NCBI GenBank assembly: GCA_002946415.1
Contig: NJPS01000060.1
Span: forward strand, 1-64,000
DNA: 64,000 bases
Reading direction: 5' to 3'
DNA from: Rutstroemia sp. NJR-2017a BVV2
Lineage: Eukaryota; Ascomycota; Leotiomycetes; Helotiales; Rutstroemiaceae
The notes beneath the pieces were generated by a model that was not told the origin of the DNA, searched no databases, and saw nothing but the letters and a program-made list of their open reading frames with translations. Shown here piece by piece: positions 36,301 to 48,968 of this stretch. A program made the translations under genes and the position numbers. Every line of letters starts with the position of its first letter. Position 1 is the stretch's first letter.

Positions 36301-37305
36301 TTATGATCCGCTTCGCAAATATTTAATCAGTGGTAAGATATCTGGGAAATCTTTGGCAATGCTGAATTTTGTGTCCTCGTGGTTGTCGGAAAGAAGGGAG
36401 TAAAAATCATGACCCGGACAACATGATGCGGACTCCTGAGAATTGGATTCTATAATACCCTTATATGCTAACTCATGCCTGAGTAAGACGTCATTGTCAG
36501 TAAGCCTCTTCATCGTTGGATAAAATGCTCTTCCGATCGAATAATTCTTGGAAAGGGAGATGAATTCCGGCCGGTAGTAGATGACACTGAACAAGGAGTG
36601 ATATATTCGATTAAGTTTTGGTGAGCGGGATACTTACCGTCGCAAAAGGAGACAAGTCCATGTATTGCCGAATAAATGAAGATGCCGGACGTAGAAAGAG
36701 TGACATCGATATCGACAAATAGATCCCAAGTCTCTGTACGCTTCGAAGATGGACCTCGAAAGTTTCACCGCGGTTTAGCCCTTTAATTCCCCGACAGTTC
36801 AGGGACCAAGGCAACAAGGGATAGGAATCCCTGTGTTCGTACTTCAAGTAAAAGTTCGGGGAGATGTGAATCAGATATTCAGACTTGATGCATCATATCC
36901 TTGATTGCCGGCCACCTTGACCTCGTTGCAATGTGTCCCTCTCCGTGAAAGCATCATCACCGACCATATCTTCAGTTCCCGTCCAGAGAAACCAAAACCA
37001 TCATACTGACTGCGTAATTCGAATCCATTTTTGTACCCAGTTTCATAGTATCGGGATGCTCGAACAGGTCTCGCGGGGGAAACTTTGAAAATCCCAGCCA
37101 CGCCAACTTAGGGAATTACAGTCTTGAGCGGTTGTTCCAAGCCCTCAACCGCTGTATGCGACCGTTTTAGAGCTGAGTAGACTGGCGGAAGGGGTGCTAC
37201 AGGCCATGGTGAATGGTGCGAGAATGGGCCACCATCTTCACTGTCATGAAGAACTGACAAGCAAGCTGTATCTTGCTGAACGAGGATAGAGGAAGTTATC
37301 TTCAT
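36301..37305 (-). pseudogene. Uncertain multi-exon gene or gene relic
   Basis: Four consecutive minus-strand open pieces with coding-like composition: 37305-37108, 37101-36871, 36847-36611 and 36594-36301. A good donor (GTAAGT) follows LSPFAT near 36635, with a TTCAG acceptor near 36585, suggesting a real intron. However, the phase joins to the short frame (LPAGIHLPFQELF...) rather than to the longer one (DNDVLLRHELAYKGI). No continuous product could be built, and no family is recognised. It is either a gene whose exons I have misjoined or a decayed gene. Confidence 0.3.
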
Positions 37306-37664
37306 CTCTCACGAATTGGTGGCGGTACCACTCTCGTTTTTTGAGTCAGAAGTCAGAACGCGCAAGTTAGCCACTTTGAGGGTATTCACATCCAAACATA
37401 AATATATCCATTCATGGCTTTATATTTTATTTATTAACAATCAACCAGATTCCTCGACGCACTGCCTGACGTGTAGTGAATTGCCCGCATTAATGACATA
37501 AGCCCATCCGCTAAATTACCCGTCATACCCGACAGACGGTCAGACCTGACCTCAGGCTGACCGATCCAACGCCAAGTCAAGCCAACGAAGGGTAAATTCA
37601 GATATCACGGTCTAATTGACCTTCACAGTCGAGATATTATTCTTGACCTCTAAGATTCTATCCC

Positions 37665-39972
37665 ATGAATCATCCTCGTCCGGAAACGGACCAAAGCCAA
37701 ATTATTCGAAAACGTCGGCGAACCCAATTGGCATGCAACACCTGTCGTGATCGGAAAACCAGGTGTAATGGCGAACGGCCGGCGTGCTCGTCTTGCACCA
37801 GAAGAGGTGTTCGGGATAGTTGTTCATATGAGGAGGTGACAGTTGGCTCGCAGAGGTCTGCAGTCTCAATGGGGTAAATCCAAATCCATAGAAATGCTTC
37901 GAGGAGGTCTCGGACTATCTAGTTGCAGCCCCACCCTAACCCTTCAATATCTAGGTATAGTTCAAGCAATGGCAATACCATTGCGAACCCTGAATTTGGG
38001 GCGTCCGACTCTCCTTCACCAAGTACTAAGGATAGGTCACCTTCAGCCACACTGCATGTCAGCAATGCCTCCCCGGCCGGGAAGGTAGACGCTCTAGCCA
38101 TGGTAGCTGACAGCACAATTGGCGACTCTCTCTATGGCAGGTCTTCCACCATCGCCCTAGTATCCCAGGTCAGAGAAGCAGCTTCAATTCCTGCGGTTCA
38201 GAGATCGTCAGCATCTGCTTCCCAAAATTCACTTGAGATTCTGCACAAGCAAGACTTCTACAATTTCATTTTACCTCAACGGCAACATGCTGATGCGTTC
38301 TTGGCTTGCTATTGGGAATTTGCTCATCCAGTCTTTCCCATATTACATATGCCTTCTTTCAACTCATCCTACGATCAATTGTGGGTTTCACGAACGGAGG
38401 CAGATAAGCATAGTGACGAATTAGATGATACCATTTTCCATGCTACTCTGAACCTGGTCTTCGCTCTTGGGTGCCAATACAGTAGTATAGTTTCCCCAGA
38501 GAAGAAATCTAGTTCAGCTGATGAATTCTATCGGCGTTCTCGAAAGCTAATCAATTTCGAGATATTGGATGCGATGCAATTATCGCTGGTTCAGCTGTTC
38601 CTCTTGACAGGTGTATACTTACAGTCCACGGAGTATGCGCACCGGTGCTGGAATGTGATTGGGCTAGCCATTCGGACAGCGCAAGGACTGGGTTTGCACA
38701 CGGAAAATTCCTCACTCAGATCTAATCAACTCGACCGGGAGCTGAGAAGAAGACTTTGGCATATGTGTGTGCTGCTTGACCGGTGCGTAGTTTTGTATCA
38801 CTTTGAGATGCTCGGAGTTAATTCTGCGTAGACTATTAGCAATGACCTTTGGCCGTCCTACGATGATTAGTGCTGGATCATGGGACACTCCAGCTCCTGC
38901 AATGATCGATGACGAAAATTTGCGGGTAGACGGTGAAGGAACCCAGCCGTCCGGAAGCCACTCACGAATGTGCCTCTTTGCATACTCGACACAGCTGTTT
39001 GAAATTATGGACGAAATACTGTCATCATTCTATATCCAAGACAGTACTAGAAAGCATAGGCAGAAAGACAAGAACACTGATGGCCAATGGTCAATTGACG
39101 ATCTGACCAACATTTTAATCATTAATACGAAGCTTGATCGGTTCGAGAACACATTGCCACAGTTCCTAAAAGTTGAGGATCAGCAGTCGGCCAGTCAGAC
39201 ACATGCGACGTTACAAGCAAAGGTTTTGCAAAGCAGGTAAGGTATTAGCCATCATCAATTTCGATTACATCCTGACCCATCAGTATAGATTCTTGTTTGT
39301 TCGTATCATGCTGTTAAGGCCTGTATTGCTTGCTTCGGTTGCGAATGGAAGAGCTCGGAGAGAGCCTGCTGCCACCGACATATGTCTGGATAATAGCCTT
39401 GCGAAGGAAGTATGCATACTGTGCATTAAGACAGCCAAAGTGCTTCTTGAGACTTTATACGAGAATCTCGGCTCCAGCTATCGCAGTCCTGGATGGCACG
39501 TCGTATACTGTAAGTGCTATTACATTTATGTCACGAGATTAGCACTGAATCTTCCATAGTTGCATTCGCTGGAGCCATCATTCTCCTCGCGGCACACTTA
39601 TCTTATGTAGTACCGATTGATGTCAGAAACCAGTCATTCGATACATCGTGGAGCTGCTGCATCAAGGTATTAGAGTACTACAAGCTGCAGATCTCACCAG
39701 CGGCAAAGGTAATCACGATCCTCGAGAACCTGAAAGAAAAAGTACAGGCCATGACTCGATCGACTCCTGTTACTGAAGCAGCTCCAAGTGTCAACGGTTC
39801 TTCTGTCAGCATCCCAACCCAAGTCGAAACGAATCCAGAGAATATCGATAGTGGAATATCCGGTGAGACTGGTCTTGATATGGAAGGTCTGGACATGTTT
39901 ACAATGGATCCCCTAACCGATGCATGGTTCACGCAACAGCTGTCGGATATGAGTTGGCTTGACTTTACATAA
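37665..39972 (+). CDS. Zn2Cys6 fungal-specific transcription factor, about 689 aa
   Basis: Five exons: 37665-37835, 37923-38782, 38832-39236, 39289-39509 and 39560-39972. Introns 2-4 have clear GTGCGT, GTAAGG and GTAAGT donors and keep phase. Intron 1 is less certain: a GTGACA donor with acceptor at 37922 or 37928 is phase-consistent, while the better-looking GTAAAT at 37874 is not. A basic stretch RKRRR precedes the zinc cluster C24-x2-C27-x6-C34-x6-C41-x2-C44-x8-C53. The middle region is the fungal_trans type ([51 protein letters not shown]). The acidic C-terminus ([17 protein letters not shown]) could activate transcription. It is a nuclear DNA-binding regulator; its targets are unknown and no adjacent biosynthetic cluster is evident. 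Confidence 0.88.
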
Positions 39973-41170
39973 CTGGGTTTAATTGAGCAACTTGGACATT
40001 ATCATATGTCACAATTGTGCAAATAAGCTTTTCACTACGAAGTTGTGCGATGTAGCCAAATGTAAAATACTACGAGAAGCAACTCGTCCTAGCGATGGAG
40101 AAAAGAAATATCATACTAAATGGTCGCCATTTCTGTTTGGCTTACTGGTCGTGAGCAAGTTCACCCACCGGCACTATGTCAACATCTGGCTTTGGACTTC
40201 ATACTCGGTCAAGATCCAGGCAGACACTGACCAAGTTGGTTATGGGATGTCGTTGGAGGCGTATCACACCTCTGCCTCGTGGTAAGCGCCACTTTCTTGA
40301 TTCTCAAGGGGAGGGGGGAGGTCAATGGATGAAGTAGTAGGTGTCGGTATTGCTCTTTGCTCTGCCAGAGACCCAGGCAGAAGATAGTTGTGGGGGTATA
40401 TAGGAAGAGGAATCCGGTGAAGAAGCTCTGCAGAGCTTAAATATACTCGGTTTTTATGTAGAAACACCCAGGTTTGGCACTGTGCTGGCGCCGGACATGT
40501 CCTTGTTATTTCCCATTAAGACTGGTGCGTCTTGGTGACCACCTGGAAAAGTTTGACTCTCGAATTATGTTCCAGTAAATTTAGTCTCACCAATAGAGTC
40601 ATATTCGAGAATTTCAAGGACGACAACGAAAAAGTTGCGTAGCTCGGAGAAAGAGTTTGTGTTCAAAGTTCCAAAGAATTCAACACCAAACGCTTCAGCG
40701 TGCGCCTTGGTTTTGTTGCTAGTAGCTGCATTGCCTATCTCAGGGTCGAAAAGCCCATGGAAACCAGATTTAGCGATGAAAATATGGGCAAGACCGTTGG
40801 TCAAAGGACCTCAATCGTGCCTTAAACGCCTGCAGATTCCACGGACTAGCTATCCACAGTGGTCTGGCTCACATTACCACCATAGTCGTCGGCGGTATCA
40901 TGACCACATCGACGCAAATGGTGGATCGATAAAAGCATAGTTCTGGGAGCTGTTGAGGGCGGATTCGATGAAAGGTTAGAATGCACGAGAAATCAGAAGG
41001 GGCCAAAACGATGCTTCAGAGTGGCAGAAATCCTATACTTTATGGCTAAATCACTCTCAGCACAAGTCTTAACATCTCTAGGCATCAGTAGACCGTTTAT
41101 CATAAGTCCAGGTATATATAGGAAGGTTCTGAGATGAACGGTTGCGCATGTCACGTGTGTGGGCGGTCAT
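39973..41170. other. Intergenic region with possible coding relic at 40565-40804 (minus)
   Basis: No supported gene. A minus-strand piece of 79 codons at 40804-40565 (GLAHIFIAKSGFHGLFDPE, LNTNSFSELRNFFVVVLEIL) reads like protein but has no intact upstream frame: stops close the frame just above it. It is probably a relic. Everything else appears non-coding. Confidence 0.3.
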
Positions 41171-41617
41171 CTAGATACTCAAAGTCAAGCAATCCCCGCC
41201 GATGACACCACTGCTGGTGCCAGATATACGAACTACTAGGGCCATTTGGATATGGTGGTCTGCACCTCTCAAGAACTGGGGTATCTTGATGGCTTCCAAA
41301 GTTGACCCGAAAACGAAGCTGGAGTATTGTCTACCGAAACTTCTCAGCAATTGAGACAAGCACGAAGATGAGGCTATCAGCAAAGACGACCCAACGGCTA
41401 GCCGAGAAAAGACTGGGACTGAGATTCTAAATCCTAGCCACCGGGGAGGGATGTTAGGCACCCCTCTGCACACAGATATTGCATATATGGCCTCAGATAG
41501 ACCAGAAGTACCGAGTAATGTTATATCCATAACGGGACTGGAAATCGCTGCGACAATCAACGGAATTAAGTAGACTTCGGTCGAATCAGGTGAGAAATTA
41601 CCGGTGCGTTTCTGCAT
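41171..41617 (-). CDS. Hypothetical protein, 148 aa (doubtful)
   Basis: An uninterrupted minus-strand frame with an ATG at 41617. It is hydrophobic and Ser-rich (YLIPLIVAAISSPVMDITLL; AVGSSLLIASSSCL), with one or two segments that could span a membrane. No family is recognised, no supporting splice sites were found and there is no neighbour on the same transcript. It may be a chance frame. Confidence 0.2.
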   Translation of the reverse strand: MQKRTGNFSPDSTEVYLIPLIVAAISSPVMDITLLGTSGLSEAIYAISVCRGVPNIPPRWLGFRISVPVFSRLAVGSSLLIASSSCLSQLLRSFGRQYSSFVFGSTLEAIKIPQFLRGADHHIQMALVVRISGTSSGVIGGDCLTLSI

Positions 41618-41823
41618 ACGGAGAATCCACTAGGATGCACCCGAAAGTTTCAAGCCTCGCAAACAGGAGGAACAGCGAGGGTTGGGTCGAATCCCGGGAC
41701 TTCGAAGAAACAAAAAATTAGAGCACACACAAAACCCAGTTGCCCAAGCATCACATATCTAAATGGTTGAATAGTCTGCTCGAGATGATGACCTTAGTGA
41801 ATCGGCAGCTCTTGTAATTTACC

Positions 41824-42160
41824 TTGGCCCGAAATTTGACTACAGTGAATGATATATCCTCATTTCCTTTCCTCGCTTCGCCATCAAACCACCGCTTTCC
41901 CTTCCTCAAACCTACTGCTCGTTCCACCTACTCGCTTCCCTCCAAAAGAAAATGGAGTCAAGTCCAAAAATCCCCCAAAAAATCCAAAGTCCAAAAAGTC
42001 AAAAGCTTAAGGCGCCTACGCCCGTCGTCACCCCAATGAACTCCCAGCACTTGCTGGAATCACTGTTCCGATCGTCTCGCAATCTGCCCGCCAGGTCAAA
42101 CTGAGAATAGTCGACCGTACGCCCCCCGCAGGGCGCCGAATTCTACTGTTGAGCCATGAC
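41824..42160 (+). other. Overlapping short frames, possible small gene
   Basis: Two overlapping plus-strand frames look coding-like. One starts at ATG 41952 (MESSPKIPQKIQSPKSQKLK, 50 codons). The other runs from about 42010 to 42156 and contains NELPALAGITVPIVSQSARQ and RRILLLSHDTAG. Neither has a convincing gene model. Positions 42161-42620 hold nothing recognisable. Confidence 0.2.
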
Positions 42161-42620
42161 ACCGCTGGGGCAGATTGATGGAAGAGTGTGTGTTGTTTAA
42201 GATTATATAGCCAAGATGTTTGTTTGGGAGAGTGAATGAGATGGGGCTGAGTTGGGTGGCTGGTCGGCGAAATATGGCAGTTACAGTAGCATACAGAATG
42301 GTGTTTGCTCGGGCGGTGAAGGGAAATTTCTTGTGTGTAGCTACTCAAGAGGTTTGTAGCTACTGCATTCCTTAGCTCAGCTCTCCCATGTGTCAAGAAG
42401 GACTTTAGATGACGCAGGAGTGTTGATCTACCAGAACAAAATTGATTTTGGTTCTCACATTTCTTCTGCTAGGGAGCTTCCGACCTGAAACTTTGTCCGG
42501 GGAAGGAGATCTGATTGATGGTAGTGAAGATGTTTCGATTTTTCTTTCTTCGTTGCCAGTAATCTAGAGGAAAGAGGAATCGCCCTGATCCATCTTGTAT
42601 GTTACACCAAAGCGTCTCTT

Positions 42621-44812
42621 CTAGAGCCTGCTCAGCAGTCCAGCAACAAATTCAGGTAGTTCCTCGAATGCAACATCCGTTTGCACATTCAACCTCCGAC
42701 TTTGCACCTCACACATCCTAAATTTTTTCCACTTTTTCCCCACCACCACAATGACTGGATATCCAACCAGATCAGCGTCTCCCATCTTCCAAGCAAATGA
42801 CTGTGTTCGATCATCTATGATGGCATCTATCCGTGACTGTATGGTGAGTGCATCGTAGACTTCCTCTGCGGCTTCCGGGTGTTTCGGGATGGTGACAACA
42901 ACGACCTCGAATGGAGCCATAACCCGCGGCCAATTGAGACCCTTTTCATCGGCCAAAGTCTCAGCCACAGCGCCGATCATTCGGGTAACCCCAATGCCAT
43001 GACATCCCATCTCCATCGGGACACGCACAAGAGTTCCGGGAGCTTCTGAGCTGACCTTGCCATTCTTCATAAGTTCGGACGGCACATCTATAGTTGCGTT
43101 CATAGGCTCACTATACCGTGTCCCTAAGTGGAAGGTGTGACCAAGTTCGATCGCCTTGCGGACCTTGAGTGTACTACATTTACACCGAGGGCAGTCATCA
43201 CCATCTTTGATCCGCTGGAACTGTAATGGAGAAGCTTGGTCATCTTTGAAAATAACACTTTCGGCAGACAACCATGGCCATCGAAACAGGTCAGCTAGAG
43301 ATGAATCCATTGATTTGATCTTCTCACGTAGCGTTGAAGGGACCTGGCCATCAATCAAGTTCAAAAGCTGTGGTGGAGTTCTTCCTGACTCCTCGAGAGG
43401 GGGATTTATCAGTTTCGCCCAAAGCTGGGACACAACCTCGATTGACGCATCGTATTGTGGCACCACTGCTTTGATAGCGTGTAAATTCACATCTATAGAA
43501 TGCCCTGATGGGACCCAGTACCAGACGTTGATAAGTGTGTTCTTGTCTTTAGAGATACCACGGTGAATATAAATATCGCCTTGCTCTTCAAGAGGTAGTG
43601 AGTTGTCAACTTCCAGTGTTCTCGGGGCGCCGGATTGAGCCAATTCTTCATTGGCTACATAATCACAGTTCGCGCAATTGATCACATAGTCCTCCCCTTT
43701 CGAAGTAGGGAAATGGAATTCATGACTCAAATTTCCACCCATGTCCCCAGAATCGGCCTCGGCAACCAAATAAGGTATCTTAAGTTCGTCAAAAAGGTTC
43801 TTGTATACCTTGCGAACATCTTCGTACGTTTCCAGGGCAAGCGGGGCGTTGTAGTCGAAGGTATATAGGTCTTTCATGACGAATTCCCGTGATCGTAACA
43901 ATCCATGACGTGGTCGTAGTTCATCCCGATATTTGCGGCCTTTGGGCGACATGAGCCAGGATAGAAAATTTGCCAGGGAAGTTTACCTATTTGATATAGA
44001 CGAACAGGAAGCTCTTTATAGGACTTGACTGTGTTTGCTACCAGGTCCGTGATTTCTTCCTCATGCGTTGGGGCAAGAAGATACCCGACCTCTTTTCTGT
44101 CTCTCAACCGAAAAAGCTACGAAAATCGTTACTACAGGCAATGATAAGTTCTCCGACCAACTCACCTCGGAACCACTATTTAGACGCCCACTTCTGGCCC
44201 AAATTTCCTCTGATGATATGGAAGAAAGAGAAACTTTGGAGGCGCCTACAATCATTAACGCTGATGAAAATAGGCAGCTGAGACTGATAGCCGATCATAC
44301 TTAACGCAGACATGTGCTTGTCTATGAGGACCTCTACCTTTTCTTGAACCCTCCGTCCCAGAGGTAACATATGAAAGATACCCGAATGAGCCTGAATGAT
44401 TTAACTAAGAAGCTGGTTTATATGAATCCAACCATGAACAACTGACCTGACGCAGAAACCCAGCTCGAATGAGTTTTGAATGAGAATCTACTATACATCA
44501 GCCCCGGACTTCTCTAAAAGTCTGGCCAGCCCAACCCTCATCTAAATTTGCGGCTATACCACCCGTTGGTACCCAGAAACGTGATAACCGTGCTCTCTCA
44601 TCTTCCTAGTATGGAGACGATCAGTCCGATCCATGTGTCGAAGCAATATTGCAACTTACAACAATATTGACGGAACTTGAGTTGTATCTAACTGCACATA
44701 TCTTGGACAAATTCGAGATATGACTTTGCCGTTTGGCTAGCTGTACTGACTGGCAAGAAAGTGCTCTCAAAGCACCATATTGTTTAATCCTAACGGACCC
44801 CGAAAGCTTCAT
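42621..44812 (-). CDS. AIM10: Mitochondrial prolyl-tRNA synthetase, 628 aa
   Basis: Seven exons on minus: 44812-44660, 44605-44536, 44490-44447, 44391-44301, 44245-44166, 44116-43987 and 43939-42621. All phases agree and the sum is 629 codons with stop. The least certain junction is intron 2 (donor GTTGGG). It charges tRNA-Pro in mitochondria. The first 51 residues are Ser/Arg/Lys-rich without acids ([20 protein letters not shown]), a typical matrix presequence. Class II motifs follow: [30 protein letters not shown] (motif 1 region), [32 protein letters not shown] (motif 2) and [13 protein letters not shown] (motif 3), then a C-terminal anticodon-binding domain (VVVVTIPKH...[20 protein letters not shown]). 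Between motifs 2 and 3 lies an insertion-like domain as in bacterial-type ProRS. It diverges from MAK21, with 342 bp between the starts. Confidence 0.93.
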
Positions 44813-45154
44813 GATAGTGCGACTCAGATAGAGAGTGTATGATTCGAATGAATGGATGTCAAAGTTTGCATGCAAATCTATCAAAACATGGTCGGAGAAG
44901 ATGAGATAGAAAAGAATTGGTGCAGTAACATAATTCCCTGCATGAAGTTCAAACTCATATGTACATGAAGACCGGGGCATCGGCAAAACCTTATTCCGGT
45001 CGGCATTCTGATAAAAAAATGTTTTGAAATCTTATCGAAGTTCAAAGCTTCCAGACTTTGTTTTTAGTACTATAGAATTTCTGCTTCGGTGAAAAATTAT
45101 TTGCCATTGGATAATTTTAACTCCTGTCACTGGCAATTGAAGTCCTAAATCAAC
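44813..45154. promoter_or_regulatory. Divergent intergenic region, ProRS / MAK21
   Basis: 342 bp between two start codons of housekeeping genes, therefore carrying both promoters. No unambiguous element was identified. Confidence 0.35.
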
Positions 45155-48100
45155 ATGGGAAAACACCGAAAGCCGTCGAAAGCGCCAGGCGCAAAGGTTT
45201 CCGCAACCGCAAACGACCAAGATGTTCCCTCTTTCGACGAAAATGCTCTATCAGCATTGACGGAGAAAATAGAGCAAGGTTTCGCAAAGGGAAATGGACC
45301 ACAAAAGCCGGATGTGTCTGCTCCAAAGTCGAAGAAACAAGAAAAGGCGAAGAATTCTAGCAAACAAGAAAGTTCAAACCGAAAGGCTAAGCCTCAAGAA
45401 TCGCGCCGAGGAACGAAGAGAGATGCGGAGGGGAATGCAAAGGAAAAGACGAATGGCTCATCAAACAAGTCTCAAGATCCTTCGACCGAAAGGGAAATAC
45501 TATTGCAGGAAATTTTGGCGTTAGGAGGAACTGAAGAAGATCTAGACCTTGTGCTCGACGCTCAATCAGATTCAGAAAATGAGGACGCGAGGAAGCCAGC
45601 AGCGGTCGACAAAAAATTTCAAAGCGAATTCTCGAAATTTGTGGCTAGTCTTGGAATTGATAGCAAAGCATCAGAGGCACAGGTGGATGAGGATGAGGTG
45701 AACGAGGACGAAGCCGAGGAGGAGGAGGAAGAGGGAGATGACTGGGAAGAAGCTTCTGAATCTGAGGCTAGCGTAGCAGAGCAAGCCCCAGCGGTCCCAG
45801 AGAAGTCTCCGGTACACACCAAAGAATCCTCGAAAGATCAAAACCGCCTGGTTAGCACACCCAATCCTCAATTCTGAGTCCACTGACCCATTGTAGATGT
45901 TTGAAGCCCGAGCAGATTGGCATGCTGTAGCACTTCCACTTCTTCCATCACCAGATCTGAGCGAATCTGGGCCATACCAAGAATCAATCAGAAACCTAAA
46001 AGAATATGCTACAAAATTGCTGGAGGAGGATAGCAATCTATACTCCTCTAAGCACCTTTCAGCAACATCTTCACATCGATTCCTTTCGACCATTATGTCC
46101 TCTGGTACACTGTCTGATAAAATTTCCGCGTTAACCTTGGTGGTCCAAGAATCCCCTGTTCACACAACAAAATCGTTTGAAAGTCTCTTAGCCTTGGCGA
46201 AGAAGAGAAGCAGAGGACAAGCTGTGACCGCACTAGGGGCCATGAAGGATTTACTCGGAACCGGTGTTGTTCTTCCAGCTGATAGGCGACTTCGAACATT
46301 TGCTGCTCAGCCGGGTCTGCTTGGAACATTACAGGAAAGTCCAATCGCAGTATGGAGACCAGGACAGAAGTTACCCGGAAACATCACGAAAGCACATCTT
46401 ATTTCTTGGGCGTACGAAGACTGGCTCAAGGAATCATATTTCGATATGCTCAAAATTCTAGAAGTGTGGTGCAATGATGAAGTCGAGTATGCACGTTCGC
46501 GAGCGGTCACATACGTCTATGAATTGCTGAAGGAAAAACCGGAGCAAGAATCCAATTTACTTCGTTTATTGGTCAATAAGCTGGGTGATCCGGAGAAGAA
46601 GATAGCATCTCGTGCATCATATCTCCTGTTGCAGCTACAAACCTCACATCCATTGATGAAACCGATTATTGTCAATTCCATCGAGAATGAGCTTCTCCTC
46701 CGTCCCGGTCAAAGCTCTCACGCAAAGTATTATGCTATTAATACTCTTAACCAGACAATTCTTAGTGCGAAGGAAGAGGAAGTCGCCAAAAAGCTACTTG
46801 GTATCTACTTCGGCCTTTTCGTGTCTCTCCTAAAGAAGCCCGAGCCCGTCAAACCTGCAACATCACTTACACTTAACAAGAAGGGAGAAATCCAAGGAGG
46901 TGGAGCACCGATGGGCAAGAAAGCCAAAGCAAAATTGACAAAGGAGGAAGAAGCGAAGCAAGCTAGTGAGGAGACAACAGAGAAGTTGATTTCAGCTGTG
47001 TTGACTGGTGTTAACCGTGCTTTCCCATTCTCCAAATCGGACGATTCCAGGTAAGACACCCTGCTCTGCTCTTAATTTTATTCCGTCCACTAACTAGCTA
47101 CAGTCTCGAGAAGCACATGGATACTCTTTTCCGTATCACACACTCCTCAAACTTCAATACTAGCATCCAAGCTTTGATGTTGATCGAACAACTGGCCACC
47201 ACGAAACACCTGGCTGTCGACCGCTTCTACAGAACTCTTTACGAATCTATCCTTGACCGTCGCCTCATTACATCATCAAAACACGCATTATATCTCAATC
47301 TACTTTACAGGTCATTGAAAAATGACATCAGCATCAAGCGTGTTAAAGCTTTTGTCAAGAGAATGTTGCAAATTATCACACTCCACCAGCCTCCATTTAT
47401 CTGTGGTATAATATATTTGGTCAGGGAACTAGAAGTCACATTCCCTGGGCTTAAATCAATGCTTAAGGACCCCGAAGCGAGTGCCGAGGACGAGGACGAG
47501 GTCTTCCGCGATGTCCCAGAGGATGGAGAGGCGGCAGAGATTCAAGTTGACGATTCTTCAAAGCCACAGGAGCAGTACGATGGAAGGAAACGTGATCCCG
47601 AACATAGCAACGCCGATAAAAGTTGTTTGTGGGAGATCGTAAGTTACAGCTGATTATCTACAGAGCACATGCTAATCCTACCATAGATTCCATTCCTTGC
47701 CCATTTCCATCCTTCTGTTTCACTATTCGCTCACCGTCTCTTGGATGACGAGAAAATGCCGCCTAAACCCGACTTGGCCTCTCACACACTAGCAAACTTC
47801 CTGGACCGATTCGTATACCGCAATGCGAAAGCAGCAGCCGGAGCACCAAAGGGTGGTTCTATTATGCAACCTCTGGCCGGTGGAGATAGTCGTGGCATTT
47901 TCGTCTCTAGTCGTGGAGCACAAGCCCAACAGTCCGTCAATTCAGAAGCATTCTGGCGCAAGAAGGCGGAGGATGTTGCAGTCGATGAAGTATTCTTCCA
48001 TAAATACTTCAGCCAGATTGGAAAGGGCAAGCAGCCCGCGAAGAAGAAGGAGACCAAGAAAGGTGCGTTGGATGATGATGAGGAGGACGAGGATGAGATC

Positions 48101-48529
48101 TGGCAAGCTTTGGTTGAATCGAAGCCCGATATCGAAGGTCCTGACGATGACGATGATGATGATTTGGATATGGACGACTTCGAAATGTCTGAGGATGAAG
48201 AAACCGATGGAGGAGTGGATATCGAAGGCGAAGGTGGAGATGAAGACGTTGATATGGAGGATATTGACGAGGACGAAGGAGATGAAAGTCCAGGAATCTT
48301 TGATGAAGACGAAGACGACCTTAGAGGAAGTGATGACGAGGCTGGATCTGATCTGGACCAGCTATTTGAGAAGGAGCTGCAGCGAGCAGCAGATACTGAG
48401 AAGGAAGGAAAGAAGAAAGAGACGAGCAGGGAGAAGAAGAGGAGACTCAAGAATCTTCCTACTTTTGCTTCTGCGGATGATTATGCTGCTATGTTGGATG
48501 GGGACGGGAATGAGGATGTAGGAAAATAG
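45155..48529 (+). CDS. MAK21: Ribosome biogenesis protein Mak21/Noc1, 1075 aa
   Basis: Four exons: 45155-45850, 45897-47050, 47104-47638 and 47687-48529, with introns of 46-53 bp (GTTAGC, GTAAGA and GTAAGT donors) and all phases consistent. Mak21/Noc1 acts in the nucleolus with Noc2 in maturation and export of 60S pre-ribosomes. The N-terminus is Lys-rich, with an acidic block (EDEAEEEEEEGDDWEEASES). The CBF/Mak21 fold is spread over exons 2-4: FEARADWHAVALPLLPSPD, LISWAYEDWLKESYFDMLKI, HAKYYAINTLNQTILS, FNTSIQALMLIEQL, HALYLNLLYRSLK and IPFLAHFHPSV. The C-terminal 150 residues are dominated by Asp/Glu with a terminal KKKETSREKKRRLKNLPTF, as in yeast Mak21 (1025 aa). The length agrees with the family. 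Confidence 0.95.
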
Positions 48530-48968
48530 GGGCAGATGTAAACCTAAAAGCGGTCGGGCGACGATTGAGCAAATAATCTTGGAGACCGTTCATTATGGAG
48601 TATTGGTATGGTTATCCTTGACGGTGCTACGAAACAGATGCTCCTCTCTGTCAGCCAAGGAAATGAAAAGTTCAATTCATTGTTAGATAACACTATAATT
48701 TTGAGATTGCTTATGATGTGATATCGGAAGCATCAGGTGGATTTCTGAAGCAAGTCTTGCAACAATATTTGGCGGTCTCATTGGACTGACCATAGACGCC
48801 CAAACAAAATCTCAATTAGCCAACCCCCCCAACTGTACTAATCTGTAAAAGATAATAAGTTACCTCCCCTCCAACTCCAGTGCTGTCATTATCCCAGCCT
48901 CCCCATCGCCGCCAAGAATCCTTACCGTCCTCCCCATTTCCCTTCCCCCACCGTCTCAAAACCACCAC
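48530..48968. other. Intergenic, convergent gene ends
   Basis: Lies between the 3' ends of MAK21 and the minus-strand gene ending at 48969. No gene seen; both transcript terminators should be here. Confidence 0.4.

Noticed and set aside
41670..41700. T-arm-like GGGTCGAATCCC suggesting a tRNA
   Set aside because: No acceptor, D or anticodon stem could be folded around it on either strand.
47782..48450. Minus-strand 222-codon Ser-rich frame
   Set aside because: Antisense of the Asp/Glu-rich C-terminus of MAK21; poly-Ser is the expected mirror of GA-rich acidic codons.
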